A DNA stretch of 5,446 nucleotides from an uncultured Alphaproteobacteria bacterium. GTDB lineage: Bacteria; Pseudomonadota; Alphaproteobacteria; Rhizobiales; Beijerinckiaceae. The DNA is taken from positions 1 to 5,446 of the forward strand of contig CALCZO010000313.1 in assembly GCA_937903315.1 (NCBI GenBank). Direction: 5' to 3'. The translations under genes were made by a program, and so were the position numbers. The notes under the pieces are model-generated. The model was given only the letters and a program-made list of their open reading frames with translations. It searched no databases and was not told the origin of the DNA. Shown here piece by piece: positions 1-5,329 of this stretch (positions are counted from its first letter, which is position 1; each line of letters starts with the position of its first letter).

Positions 1-9
1 CCGTGTCAT
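1..9 (-). CDS. 5' end of a minus-strand gene, possibly exonuclease III (partial)
   Basis: Only three codons (Met-Thr-Arg) lie in the window before its left edge. A start is supported by a strong ribosome binding site: AGGAG on the minus strand (plus positions 16-20), six bases before the ATG. The gene runs in the same direction as erpA, 147 bases downstream of its stop. In many Alphaproteobacteria the gene after erpA is xth, encoding the DNA-repair enzyme exonuclease III, whose N-terminus often begins with a short M-x-(R/K)-type lead. The identity is therefore inferred from gene order and not from protein sequence. The presence of a gene start is moderately sure; the product is uncertain. Confidence 0.45.
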
Positions 10-156
10 GGCTCTCTCCTCAGGCGTCCCGCGTGTCGCTCAGGTCAGGGGCGGCAGATTCTCCCTGCGTGCCGTATACATCAGCACATCGGCCTTGCTG
101 ACGCCATGCGTTTGAAGGGACCGCAGCGGAAAGGCAAAACCAAGGCAAAGACCGGG

Positions 157-495
157 TTAAACGGCAAAAGATGTGCCGCAGCCGCAGGAGGACGAGGCGT
201 TCGGGTTCTCGATCCGGAACGCCTGCCCCATCAGATCATCAACAAAATCAATCGAAGCGCCCTTGAGATAGGGCAGGGATATGCTGTCGATCAGAACGGT
301 GACCCCATCGCGCGAGACGGTCAGATCATCGTCAGCCGCGCCGGGTTCGATATCGAAGGTGTATTGAAACCCGGAACAGCCGCCGCCCTTGACGCTGACG
401 CGCAGCAGGCTGCCGGACGGTTCGCCGGTCAGGATCGTGGCGATCCGGCGGGCGGCGCGTTCGGTCAGGGCGACATCGGTCGTGGGCGTGGGCAT
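157..495 (-). CDS. erpA: Iron-sulfur cluster insertion protein ErpA (A-type carrier, HesB/IscA family)
   Basis: This 112-residue protein is a complete A-type Fe-S carrier, which receives a cluster from the assembly machinery and passes it to apo-enzymes in the cytoplasm. The three conserved ligand cysteines are present: Cys40 in GGGCSGFQY, and Cys104 and Cys106 in the C-terminal SCGCGTSFAV. The signature IDFVDDLMGQAFRIENPNA lies at about residues 82-100. Length and spacing (C-x63-C-x-C) are normal for the family. The ATG at 495-493 is preceded by AAGGGA about seven bases upstream, and the stop is TAA at 159-157. The gene is divergent from dgt, with which it shares a 111-base intergenic region. 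ErpA, IscA and SufA are hard to separate by sequence alone; the ErpA name rests on the C-terminal form and on gene order, since no isc or suf genes are adjacent. It may be cotranscribed with the gene at the left edge. Confidence 0.95.
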   Translation of the reverse strand: MPTPTTDVALTERAARRIATILTGEPSGSLLRVSVKGGGCSGFQYTFDIEPGAADDDLTVSRDGVTVLIDSISLPYLKGASIDFVDDLMGQAFRIENPNASSSCGCGTSFAV

Positions 496-512
496 CGGTC
501 AGTCCCTTTTCC

Positions 513-527
513 GGCGTCGGTGACGCC
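513..527. repeat. Perfect 6-bp inverted repeat in the erpA-dgt intergenic region
   Basis: The arms GGCGTC (513-518) and GACGCC (522-527) are exact reverse complements separated by three bases. The element lies 17 bases upstream of the erpA start, just 5' of its Shine-Dalgarno sequence. It would sit in the erpA leader if the promoter proposed at 547-575 is right. It could be a protein-binding dyad or a small hairpin near the ribosome binding site. It does not resemble any Fe-S or iron regulator site that I can name with confidence. Confidence 0.5.
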
Positions 528-546
528 TTCCAAACTCGGTCATCAG

Positions 547-575
547 AAGGTAGGAAGAAAAGGCGGCTGGTTCAA
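547..575 (-). promoter_or_regulatory. Candidate sigma-70-type promoter for erpA
   Basis: On the minus strand, TTGAAC (plus 575-570) is followed after 17 bases by TACCTT (plus 552-547). This gives four matches to the -35 and three to the -10 consensus with ideal spacing. Transcription would begin about 45 bases before the erpA ATG, so the leader would contain the inverted repeat at 513-527. Alphaproteobacterial promoters are degenerate and this match is weak, so it is only a candidate. Confidence 0.25.
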
Positions 576-595
576 GACACCATTCCCGCGCTGCC

Positions 596-599
596 GGAG
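596..599 (+). promoter_or_regulatory. Shine-Dalgarno sequence deciding the dgt start
   Basis: GGAG lies seven bases before a TTG at 607-609 that is in frame with dgt. No in-frame ATG lies between the erpA start region and 673. The TTG is the only upstream start candidate with a good ribosome binding site, and it keeps the conserved RSRGR segment in the protein. Confidence 0.55.
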
Positions 600-606
600 T
601 AGCCGT

Positions 607-1815
607 TTGCGTTTCCATCGTCCCCGCGTCCTGTCCGCGTTTGCCGTCGACGAGCGCCGTTCGCGCGGGAGGATGGTCGCCGAAGCCGGATCGCCGACGC
701 GCACCGAATACCAGCGCGATCGCGACCGCATCATCCATTCGACGGCGTTCCGGCGGCTGAAGCACAAGACGCAGGTGTTCGTCGAGCATGAGGGCGACCA
801 TTTCCGCACCCGGCTGACCCACACGATCGAGGTGGCGCAGATTGCCCGCGCGATTGCCCGCGCGCTGGGGCTTGACGAGGATCTCAGCGAGGCGCTGGCG
901 CTTGCCCATGATCTTGGCCACACCCCGTTCGGCCATGCCGGGGAGGATGTGCTCAACGCGCTGATGGCCGGCTATGGCGGGTTTGACCACAATGCGCAGG
1001 CACTGCGAATCGTCACGCGGCTGGAGCGACGCTACGCCGCCTTCGACGGGCTGAACCTGACGTGGGAGACGCTGGAAGGGCTGGTCAAGCACAACGGGCC
1101 GTTGCTGAATCCGGATGGATCGCCAACGGAGAAATACCGCAAGCAGGGTGTTCCGGGGGCAATCATCGAATTTGACGCGCGGTTTGCGCTCGACCTTGCG
1201 ACCTTCGCCAGCGCGGAGGCGCAATGCGCCGCGATCTCCGACGATATCGCCTACAACGCCCATGACATCGACGACGGATTGCGGGCCGGGCTGTTCACGC
1301 TCGATGATCTCGCCGCCGTGCCGTTCCTGGCCGGGCTGATCGACGATATCGCCGGCCTCTGGCCTCAGCTCGATGATGTGCGCTGCGGGCATGAGCTTGT
1401 CCGGCGGGTGATCACGCGGTTTGTCGAGGATGTCATCGGCGAGAGCGAGCGGCGGCTGGTGGCACTGGCACCGGCCTCCTCCGACGCGGTGCGGCGGGCC
1501 GACAGCCCGGTCGTGGCCTTCTCCGCCGCGATGGCGGGGCACGAGGCGGCGATCAAGGCGTTCCTCTATCCGCGCATGTACCGCCACCCGCATGTGATGG
1601 CCGAGCGCGAGCACGCGGCGCGGGTGGTCGAGGATCTGTTCCGCCGCTTTGTCGCCGAGCCGTCACTGATGCCGGGGGAGTGGCACGAGGGGCTGTCACC
1701 GGGCGGCGAGGCACGCCTTGCGCGCCGCGTGGCCGATTATCTTGCCGGCATGACCGACCGCTATGCCTATGACTGCCACCGCCGGCTTTTTGACGCGACG
1801 CCGACATTGCGCTAA
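607..1815 (+). CDS. dgt: Deoxyguanosinetriphosphate triphosphohydrolase-like protein (HD domain, type 2)
   Basis: The enzyme hydrolyses dNTPs to the deoxynucleoside and tripolyphosphate in the cytoplasm, helping set the dNTP pool. With the TTG start at 607 it has 402 residues, close to alphaproteobacterial type-2 members and shorter than E. coli Dgt (about 505). The N-terminal RSRGR followed by GSPTRTEYQRDRDRIIHSTAFRRLKHKTQVF is the family opening. The HD-superfamily metal ligands are visible: His72 in RLTHTIE, His101-Asp102 in LAHDLGHTPFGHAGE, and an Asp of the Asp212-Asp213 pair in DDIAYNAHDIDD. The reading frame stays open far upstream, to an ATG at 106, but that part is antisense to erpA and is not expected to be translated. 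An alternative ATG at 673 would give 380 residues but would cut off the conserved RSRGR. A GTG at 520 lacks a ribosome binding site. The substrate range of type-2 enzymes is broader or less certain than that of E. coli Dgt. argS starts 29 bases after the stop, on the same strand. Confidence 0.93.
   Translation: MRFHRPRVLSAFAVDERRSRGRMVAEAGSPTRTEYQRDRDRIIHSTAFRRLKHKTQVFVEHEGDHFRTRLTHTIEVAQIARAIARALGLDEDLSEALALAHDLGHTPFGHAGEDVLNALMAGYGGFDHNAQALRIVTRLERRYAAFDGLNLTWETLEGLVKHNGPLLNPDGSPTEKYRKQGVPGAIIEFDARFALDLATFASAEAQCAAISDDIAYNAHDIDDGLRAGLFTLDDLAAVPFLAGLIDDIAGLWPQLDDVRCGHELVRRVITRFVEDVIGESERRLVALAPASSDAVRRADSPVVAFSAAMAGHEAAIKAFLYPRMYRHPHVMAEREHAARVVEDLFRRFVAEPSLMPGEWHEGLSPGGEARLARRVADYLAGMTDRYAYDCHRRLFDATPTLR
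841..864 (+). repeat. Perfect 12-bp tandem duplication inside dgt
   Basis: The unit ATTGCCCGCGCG occurs twice in direct succession (841-852 and 853-864). It is a whole number of codons and encodes Ile-Ala-Arg-Ala twice, in the helix between the first metal His and the HD pair. Homologues commonly have an IARxxARAL helix here, so the protein pattern is normal. The exact DNA identity is the only oddity. Confidence 0.9.
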
Positions 1816-1844
1816 CCCGGCGCACGCATTGTTACGGACCTGCC

Positions 1845-3596
1845 ATGAACATCTTTGCCGATTTCCACGACCGCGTCGCCGCCGTGCTGGCGCGCCTGCC
1901 CGAGAACGCCGCGCTGGCCGAGGCCGCGCGCGCCCGGTTCGTGGTCGAGCCGCCACGTGATCCCTCGCACGGCGACCTGTCGACCAACGCGGCGATGGTG
2001 ACATCGAAAGAGGCCGGGATGAAGCCGCGCGATCTCGCCGAGGTGATCGCGGCAGCGCTGAAGGCCGAACCGGGCGTCGCCGGGGTCGAGGTGGCGGGGC
2101 CGGGCTTCATCAACATCCGGCTTGATCCGGCGCTCTACAACGAGGTGCTGCGCGCGGTGCTGCGGCAGGGCAGCGCCTACAGCCGCACGACGATGGGCGG
2201 CGGCGCGAAGGTCAATGTCGAATACGTCTCGGCCAACCCGACCGGGCCGATGCATGTCGGCCATTGCCGTGGCGCGGTCTATGGCGACGCGCTGGCCAAT
2301 GTGCTGGCGGCGACCGGCCATGAGGTGACGCGCGAGTACTACATCAACGACGCCGGGGCGCAGGTCGATGTGCTCGCCCGCTCGGCGTTCCACCGCTATC
2401 GGGAAGCGCTGGGCGAGGATGTGGGGCCTGTGCCCGAGGGGCTGTATCCGGGCGACTATCTGGTTCCGGTCGGTGTGGCGCTCGCCGCGCGGCATGGCGC
2501 GGCGCTGAAGGCGATGCCGGAGGCGGCGTGGCTGCCGCTGGTCCGTCAGGCGGCGATCGAGGCGATGATGGCGATGATCCGCGAGGATCTGGCCGCGCTC
2601 AATATCCGGCACGATGTGTTCTTTTCAGAACGGTCGCTGACCGAGGGCGGCGCTGTCGTGGCGGCGATTGCCGATCTCCGCGCGCGCGATCTGGTCTATG
2701 ACGGCCGCCTGCCGCCGCCGAAAGGCCAGTTGCCGGATGACTGGGAGGACCGTGAACAGACGCTGTTCCGCTCCAGCCAGTTCGGCGACGATGTGGACCG
2801 TCCGCTGGTCAAATCGGACGGCAGCTACACCTATTTTGCCTCCGACATCGCCTATCACAAATCGAAGTACGAGCGCGGGTACACCAGTCAGATCGACGTC
2901 TGGGGCGCTGACCATGGCGGCTACATCAAGCGCATGGCGGCGGCGGTCAAGGCGGTTTCGGCCGGCGAGGCGACGCTCGAAGTCCGGCTGTGCCAGATGG
3001 TCAAGCTGATGCGGGGCGGCGAGCCGGTCAAGATGTCCAAGCGGGCAGGGGATTTCGTCACCCTGCGCGAGGTGGTGGACGAGGTTGGCCGCGATGCGGT
3101 GCGGTTCATGATGCTCAACCGCAAGAACGACGCCGAACTGGAGTTCGATCTGGCCAAGGTGATCGAGCAATCCAAGGACAATGCGGTGTTCTATGTGCAG
3201 TACGCCCATGCGCGCGGGGCCTCGGTGTTCAAGCAGGCGGAGAAGGCGTTTGCCGGCATGGACATGTCGCCGATGGCGCTGGCGGGGGCCGATCTTGCCC
3301 TGCTCGATGATTCCGCCGAGCGCAGCATCCTGCGCCATCTTGCGGCCTGGCCGCGGATGATCGAAGCCGCAGCATTGACGCGCGAGCCTCATCGAATTGC
3401 CTTTTTTCTGGAAGAACTGGCACAATTGTTCCACTCCTTGTGGAACAGGGGCAAAGACCGGACCGATTTGAGGTTTGTTAACGCTAACGATTCATTATCC
3501 ACCACGGCGCGTCTCGCACTTGTGAGGGGTGTCATGAACGTTCTGGCCGATGGGCTCGCGCTGTTGGGCGTGGGAGCGCCTGAAGAAATGCGGTGA
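1845..3596 (+). CDS. argS: Arginyl-tRNA synthetase (class I)
   Basis: This 583-residue cytoplasmic enzyme attaches arginine to tRNA-Arg using ATP. The N-terminal additional domain (about residues 1-95) includes the SHGDLSTNAAM segment. The class I HIGH motif appears as HVGH at 137-140 within SANPTGPMHVGH (129-140). The KMSKS loop appears as KMSKR at 396-400, followed by AGDFVTLREVVDEVG. The segment SDGSYTYFASDIAYH and the WGADHGGYIKRM motif of the catalytic fold are also present. A DALR-type anticodon-binding domain runs from about residue 446 (NAVFYVQYAHAR) to the conserved end LGVGAPEEMR. The ATG at 1845 has a modest ribosome binding site (ACGGA, six bases upstream). The stop TGA lies 47 bases before the preferred start of the SPOR gene. 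The last part, about 3400-3510, is AT-richer than the rest and uses rare codons such as TTA, TCA and AGG. The gene looks intact and essential. Confidence 0.98.
   Translation: MNIFADFHDRVAAVLARLPENAALAEAARARFVVEPPRDPSHGDLSTNAAMVTSKEAGMKPRDLAEVIAAALKAEPGVAGVEVAGPGFINIRLDPALYNEVLRAVLRQGSAYSRTTMGGGAKVNVEYVSANPTGPMHVGHCRGAVYGDALANVLAATGHEVTREYYINDAGAQVDVLARSAFHRYREALGEDVGPVPEGLYPGDYLVPVGVALAARHGAALKAMPEAAWLPLVRQAAIEAMMAMIREDLAALNIRHDVFFSERSLTEGGAVVAAIADLRARDLVYDGRLPPPKGQLPDDWEDREQTLFRSSQFGDDVDRPLVKSDGSYTYFASDIAYHKSKYERGYTSQIDVWGADHGGYIKRMAAAVKAVSAGEATLEVRLCQMVKLMRGGEPVKMSKRAGDFVTLREVVDEVGRDAVRFMMLNRKNDAELEFDLAKVIEQSKDNAVFYVQYAHARGASVFKQAEKAFAGMDMSPMALAGADLALLDDSAERSILRHLAAWPRMIEAAALTREPHRIAFFLEELAQLFHSLWNRGKDRTDLRFVNANDSLSTTARLALVRGVMNVLADGLALLGVGAPEEMR
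2561..2578 (+). repeat. 9-bp tandem repeat inside argS
   Basis: GGCGATGAT occurs twice in direct succession and encodes part of the AMMAMI segment. It is in frame, a multiple of three, and probably a chance result of repeated Met-rich codons. Confidence 0.8.
3427..3447. repeat. Perfect 8-bp inverted repeat near the 3' end of argS
   Basis: The arms TGTTCCAC (3427-3434) and GTGGAACA (3440-3447) are exact reverse complements around a five-base spacer, TCCTT. The repeat could form an RNA hairpin or act as a two-fold protein operator. It encodes the FHSLWN stretch, which is well conserved in ArgS, so part of the symmetry may come from protein constraint. It lies about 20 bases before a candidate promoter and about 200 bases before the SPOR gene. 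No T-tract follows, so it is not an intrinsic terminator. Confidence 0.6.
3468..3496 (+). promoter_or_regulatory. Candidate internal promoter for the SPOR gene and nagZ
   Basis: TTGAGG (3468-3473) and TTCATT (3491-3496) are 17 bases apart in a local AT-rich patch of an otherwise very GC-rich gene. Another possible -10, CATTAT, sits at 3493-3498. If used, transcription would begin within the last 100 bases of argS and produce a leader of about 140 bases before the ATG at 3644. The hexamer matches are partial and the region is coding, so confidence is low. Confidence 0.25.
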
Positions 3597-3631
3597 CGCA
3601 TCTTCGGCGCGGCGGGCAGGACGGCGAACCG

Positions 3632-3636
3632 GGAAG
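3632..3636 (+). promoter_or_regulatory. Shine-Dalgarno sequence deciding the SPOR gene start
   Basis: GGAAG, within a purine run reaching 3640, lies seven bases before the ATG at 3644. It supports this start over the in-frame GTG at 3593. That GTG overlaps the argS stop by four bases and lacks a clear ribosome binding site. Confidence 0.6.
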
Positions 3637-3643
3637 AGAGCCG

Positions 3644-5329
3644 ATGAGCACCGAGAACAGCCGTATGCCGCGCCCCGAGGGGTCCACCGCCGTCAAGGAG
3701 CGCACTGCCGCGCCGGGCAGCGAGGCTGATTTCGACGATATCGAATCCTTCCTGCGCAAGGAATTCCAGGGCAAGGACGGCGCGCCGGCATTCTCCGATC
3801 CGCTGATGGCGGAACTGGCGCGGATCGTTGGCCAGCAGGGTGCGGCTGCCGCGCCCGCTCCCGTTGCCGCCCGTCCGGCGATGCCGGCTGCCGGCGATCC
3901 GTTCACCGCATCACCGGCGGCGAAGGCGCAGGAGGCCGAGGTCGATCCGCTTCTGGCGTTCGAAGAGGAATTGCGCCGGTTCGATGCGCAGACCCGCGTC
4001 AGCGCCCAGCCAGTCGAACCTGTGCCGGAGCCAGCCCCGCCGCCGAGTCCTGTGCGCGGCTATGAAGATTTTACGGCGCGCCGCGATGGCGACGAGCCGG
4101 CAACGGCGTTTCCTGCCGGGCCGGTCGAACCGCCGATGTACGATCAGCAGGGCTATGCCCAGCCGCAGGTCTATGGCCAGCAGCAGGACGATGCCGCCTA
4201 TCCCGCCGGCTATCCGCACGCCATGCGGACGGACGGGGCCTATCCTGCCGAGGACGAGGCCTATGGTGCGCCTGTCGCCGCCGAGGAGACGAGCCGCCCG
4301 CGCAACAAGAAAGTGATGATGCTGCTCGGTGGTGCCGCTGCGCTGGCGGTGATCGGCGTTGTCGGCGCGGTCGGCTTCCGGTCGCCGACGCCGACTTCGG
4401 GCAATGCGCCGGTGATTGCCGCCAAGACGAGCCCGGTCAAGGAGCGCCCGGCCGATCCCGGCGGCGTCGAGATCAGCGGGCAGGACCGGCAGGTGCTCGC
4501 GCGCAAGACCGACGAGCCCAAGGGGCCTGCGACCGTCGTCAGCAAGGAAGAGCAGCCGGTCGATCTCAACCAGACGCCCAAGCGCGAAGTGTCGCGGGTG
4601 ATCCTCGCCGCGCCGACGCAGGGCGGTGCCGCCAATCCGCCGTCCGCGATCCTGATGCCGCCCGGCGCTGCCCAGCCGGGGCAGGAGGCGGCATCCCAGC
4701 CGACCGCCGGCGGCTTCGAGGCCAAGCGTGTCCGCTCGGTCAAGGTGACCGGCGACGGCGAGATTGTACCATCGACCGCGCCCTCGCCGCCCTCGCGCCC
4801 CGCAACGCCGTCGCTGGCCAGCGCCGGTGCGCCGCCGCTGCCGACGAGCGCTCCGGCTGCTCCCCCGTCCGCGCCGCCGGCGGCCAAGAGCGACGCACGC
4901 CCCACGACGGCTGCCCGCCCGCCGCAGACCACGACGCCGCAGCGTCCTGCAACGCCGGCACGGCCCGCGCCGGCGGCTGCCGAGCCGGCCGATGGCAATG
5001 CGCCGCTGTCGCTTCGCCCGCCGTCTGGCGGCACGACAGCAAGCGCTCCGCGTACCGCCTCGGCCAGCCCGGCCACCGGCGGCAGCGGCGGCTTTGCGGT
5101 GCAACTGGTCGCTGCCGGCAGCGATGCGGAAGCGCGCTCGCGCATCCAGCAGATCAGGCAGCGCCATGCCGGCGCGCTCGGCAGCTATTCGCCCTCGGTG
5201 CGTGAGGCGACAGTCAATGGCCGTACGGTCTACCGCGTCCGCGTCGCCGGACTGAGCCGTGAGAGCGCCAACACCCTGTGCACCCGGCTGAAGGCCGACG
5301 GCGGGTCCTGCTTCGTCGCCGGGAACTGA
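3644..5329 (+). CDS. SPOR-domain single-pass membrane protein (peptidoglycan binding)
   Basis: This 561-residue protein has a bitopic layout. The cytoplasmic N-terminal part carries an acidic helix (FDDIESFLRKEF, 30-40), the motif DPLMAELARIVGQ (52-64) known from alphaproteobacterial SPOR proteins, and a helix DPLLAFEEELRRFDAQ (101-116). A Tyr/Gln/Pro-rich stretch follows (about 166-207). Basic residues RPRNKK precede one membrane segment at 224-245, so the N-terminus should face the cytoplasm and the rest the periplasm. A long Pro/Ala/Thr/Ser linker (about 376-480) leads to a SPOR domain at about 484-560, beginning GGFAVQLVAAGS. SPOR domains bind septal glycan strands lacking stem peptides, so a role in division or wall turnover is inferred. 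Cys546 and Cys556, both in the SPOR domain, are the only cysteines. The ATG at 3644 is preferred; a GTG at 3593 would add 17 residues. nagZ starts directly after the stop. It is not recognisable as FtsN or DamX by name, since linkers in this family diverge too fast. Confidence 0.92.
   Translation: MSTENSRMPRPEGSTAVKERTAAPGSEADFDDIESFLRKEFQGKDGAPAFSDPLMAELARIVGQQGAAAAPAPVAARPAMPAAGDPFTASPAAKAQEAEVDPLLAFEEELRRFDAQTRVSAQPVEPVPEPAPPPSPVRGYEDFTARRDGDEPATAFPAGPVEPPMYDQQGYAQPQVYGQQQDDAAYPAGYPHAMRTDGAYPAEDEAYGAPVAAEETSRPRNKKVMMLLGGAAALAVIGVVGAVGFRSPTPTSGNAPVIAAKTSPVKERPADPGGVEISGQDRQVLARKTDEPKGPATVVSKEEQPVDLNQTPKREVSRVILAAPTQGGAANPPSAILMPPGAAQPGQEAASQPTAGGFEAKRVRSVKVTGDGEIVPSTAPSPPSRPATPSLASAGAPPLPTSAPAAPPSAPPAAKSDARPTTAARPPQTTTPQRPATPARPAPAAAEPADGNAPLSLRPPSGGTTASAPRTASASPATGGSGGFAVQLVAAGSDAEARSRIQQIRQRHAGALGSYSPSVREATVNGRTVYRVRVAGLSRESANTLCTRLKADGGSCFVAGN

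Noticed and set aside
73..101. Possible minus-strand promoter for the left-edge gene (TATACG with an upstream TG, and TCAGCA 17 bases before it)
   Set aside because: The -35 matches only half of the consensus and only three codons of the downstream gene are visible. It is too weak to annotate.
36..107. Short minus-strand frame in the erpA to left-edge gap with protein-like sequence (HGVSKADVLMYTARRENLPPLT, then stop)
   Set aside because: It has no start codon with a ribosome binding site and is only about 20 codons long, so it is most likely chance.
131..149. Direct repeat AAGGCAAA (131-138 and 142-149) just after the erpA stop
   Set aside because: It is short and simple, with no symmetry and no terminator structure.
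106..606. Open frame continuous with dgt extending upstream to an ATG at 106
   Set aside because: It is antisense to the clearly real erpA and shows no recognisable protein. The Dgt homology begins only after about 607.
499..1614. Minus-strand open frame of 371 codons opposite dgt, and similar ones opposite argS
   Set aside because: These are shadow frames caused by high GC at third codon positions. The opposite strand encodes conserved enzymes.
1808..1824. Inverted repeat TGCGC-N7-GCGCA across the dgt stop codon, considered as a terminator
   Set aside because: The stem is only five base pairs, no T-tract follows, and the argS start is 21 bases further on. Read-through into argS is more likely.
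3593..3643. GTG start for the SPOR gene overlapping the argS stop
   Set aside because: It has no clear Shine-Dalgarno, whereas the ATG at 3644 has a purine-rich one at good spacing. The extra 17 residues show no conserved feature.
3911..5167. Long minus-strand open frame of 418 codons opposite the SPOR gene
   Set aside because: Its translation is Arg/Gly-rich low-complexity sequence typical of the antisense of GC-rich coding DNA, and no family is recognisable. The plus-strand SPOR gene explains the region.
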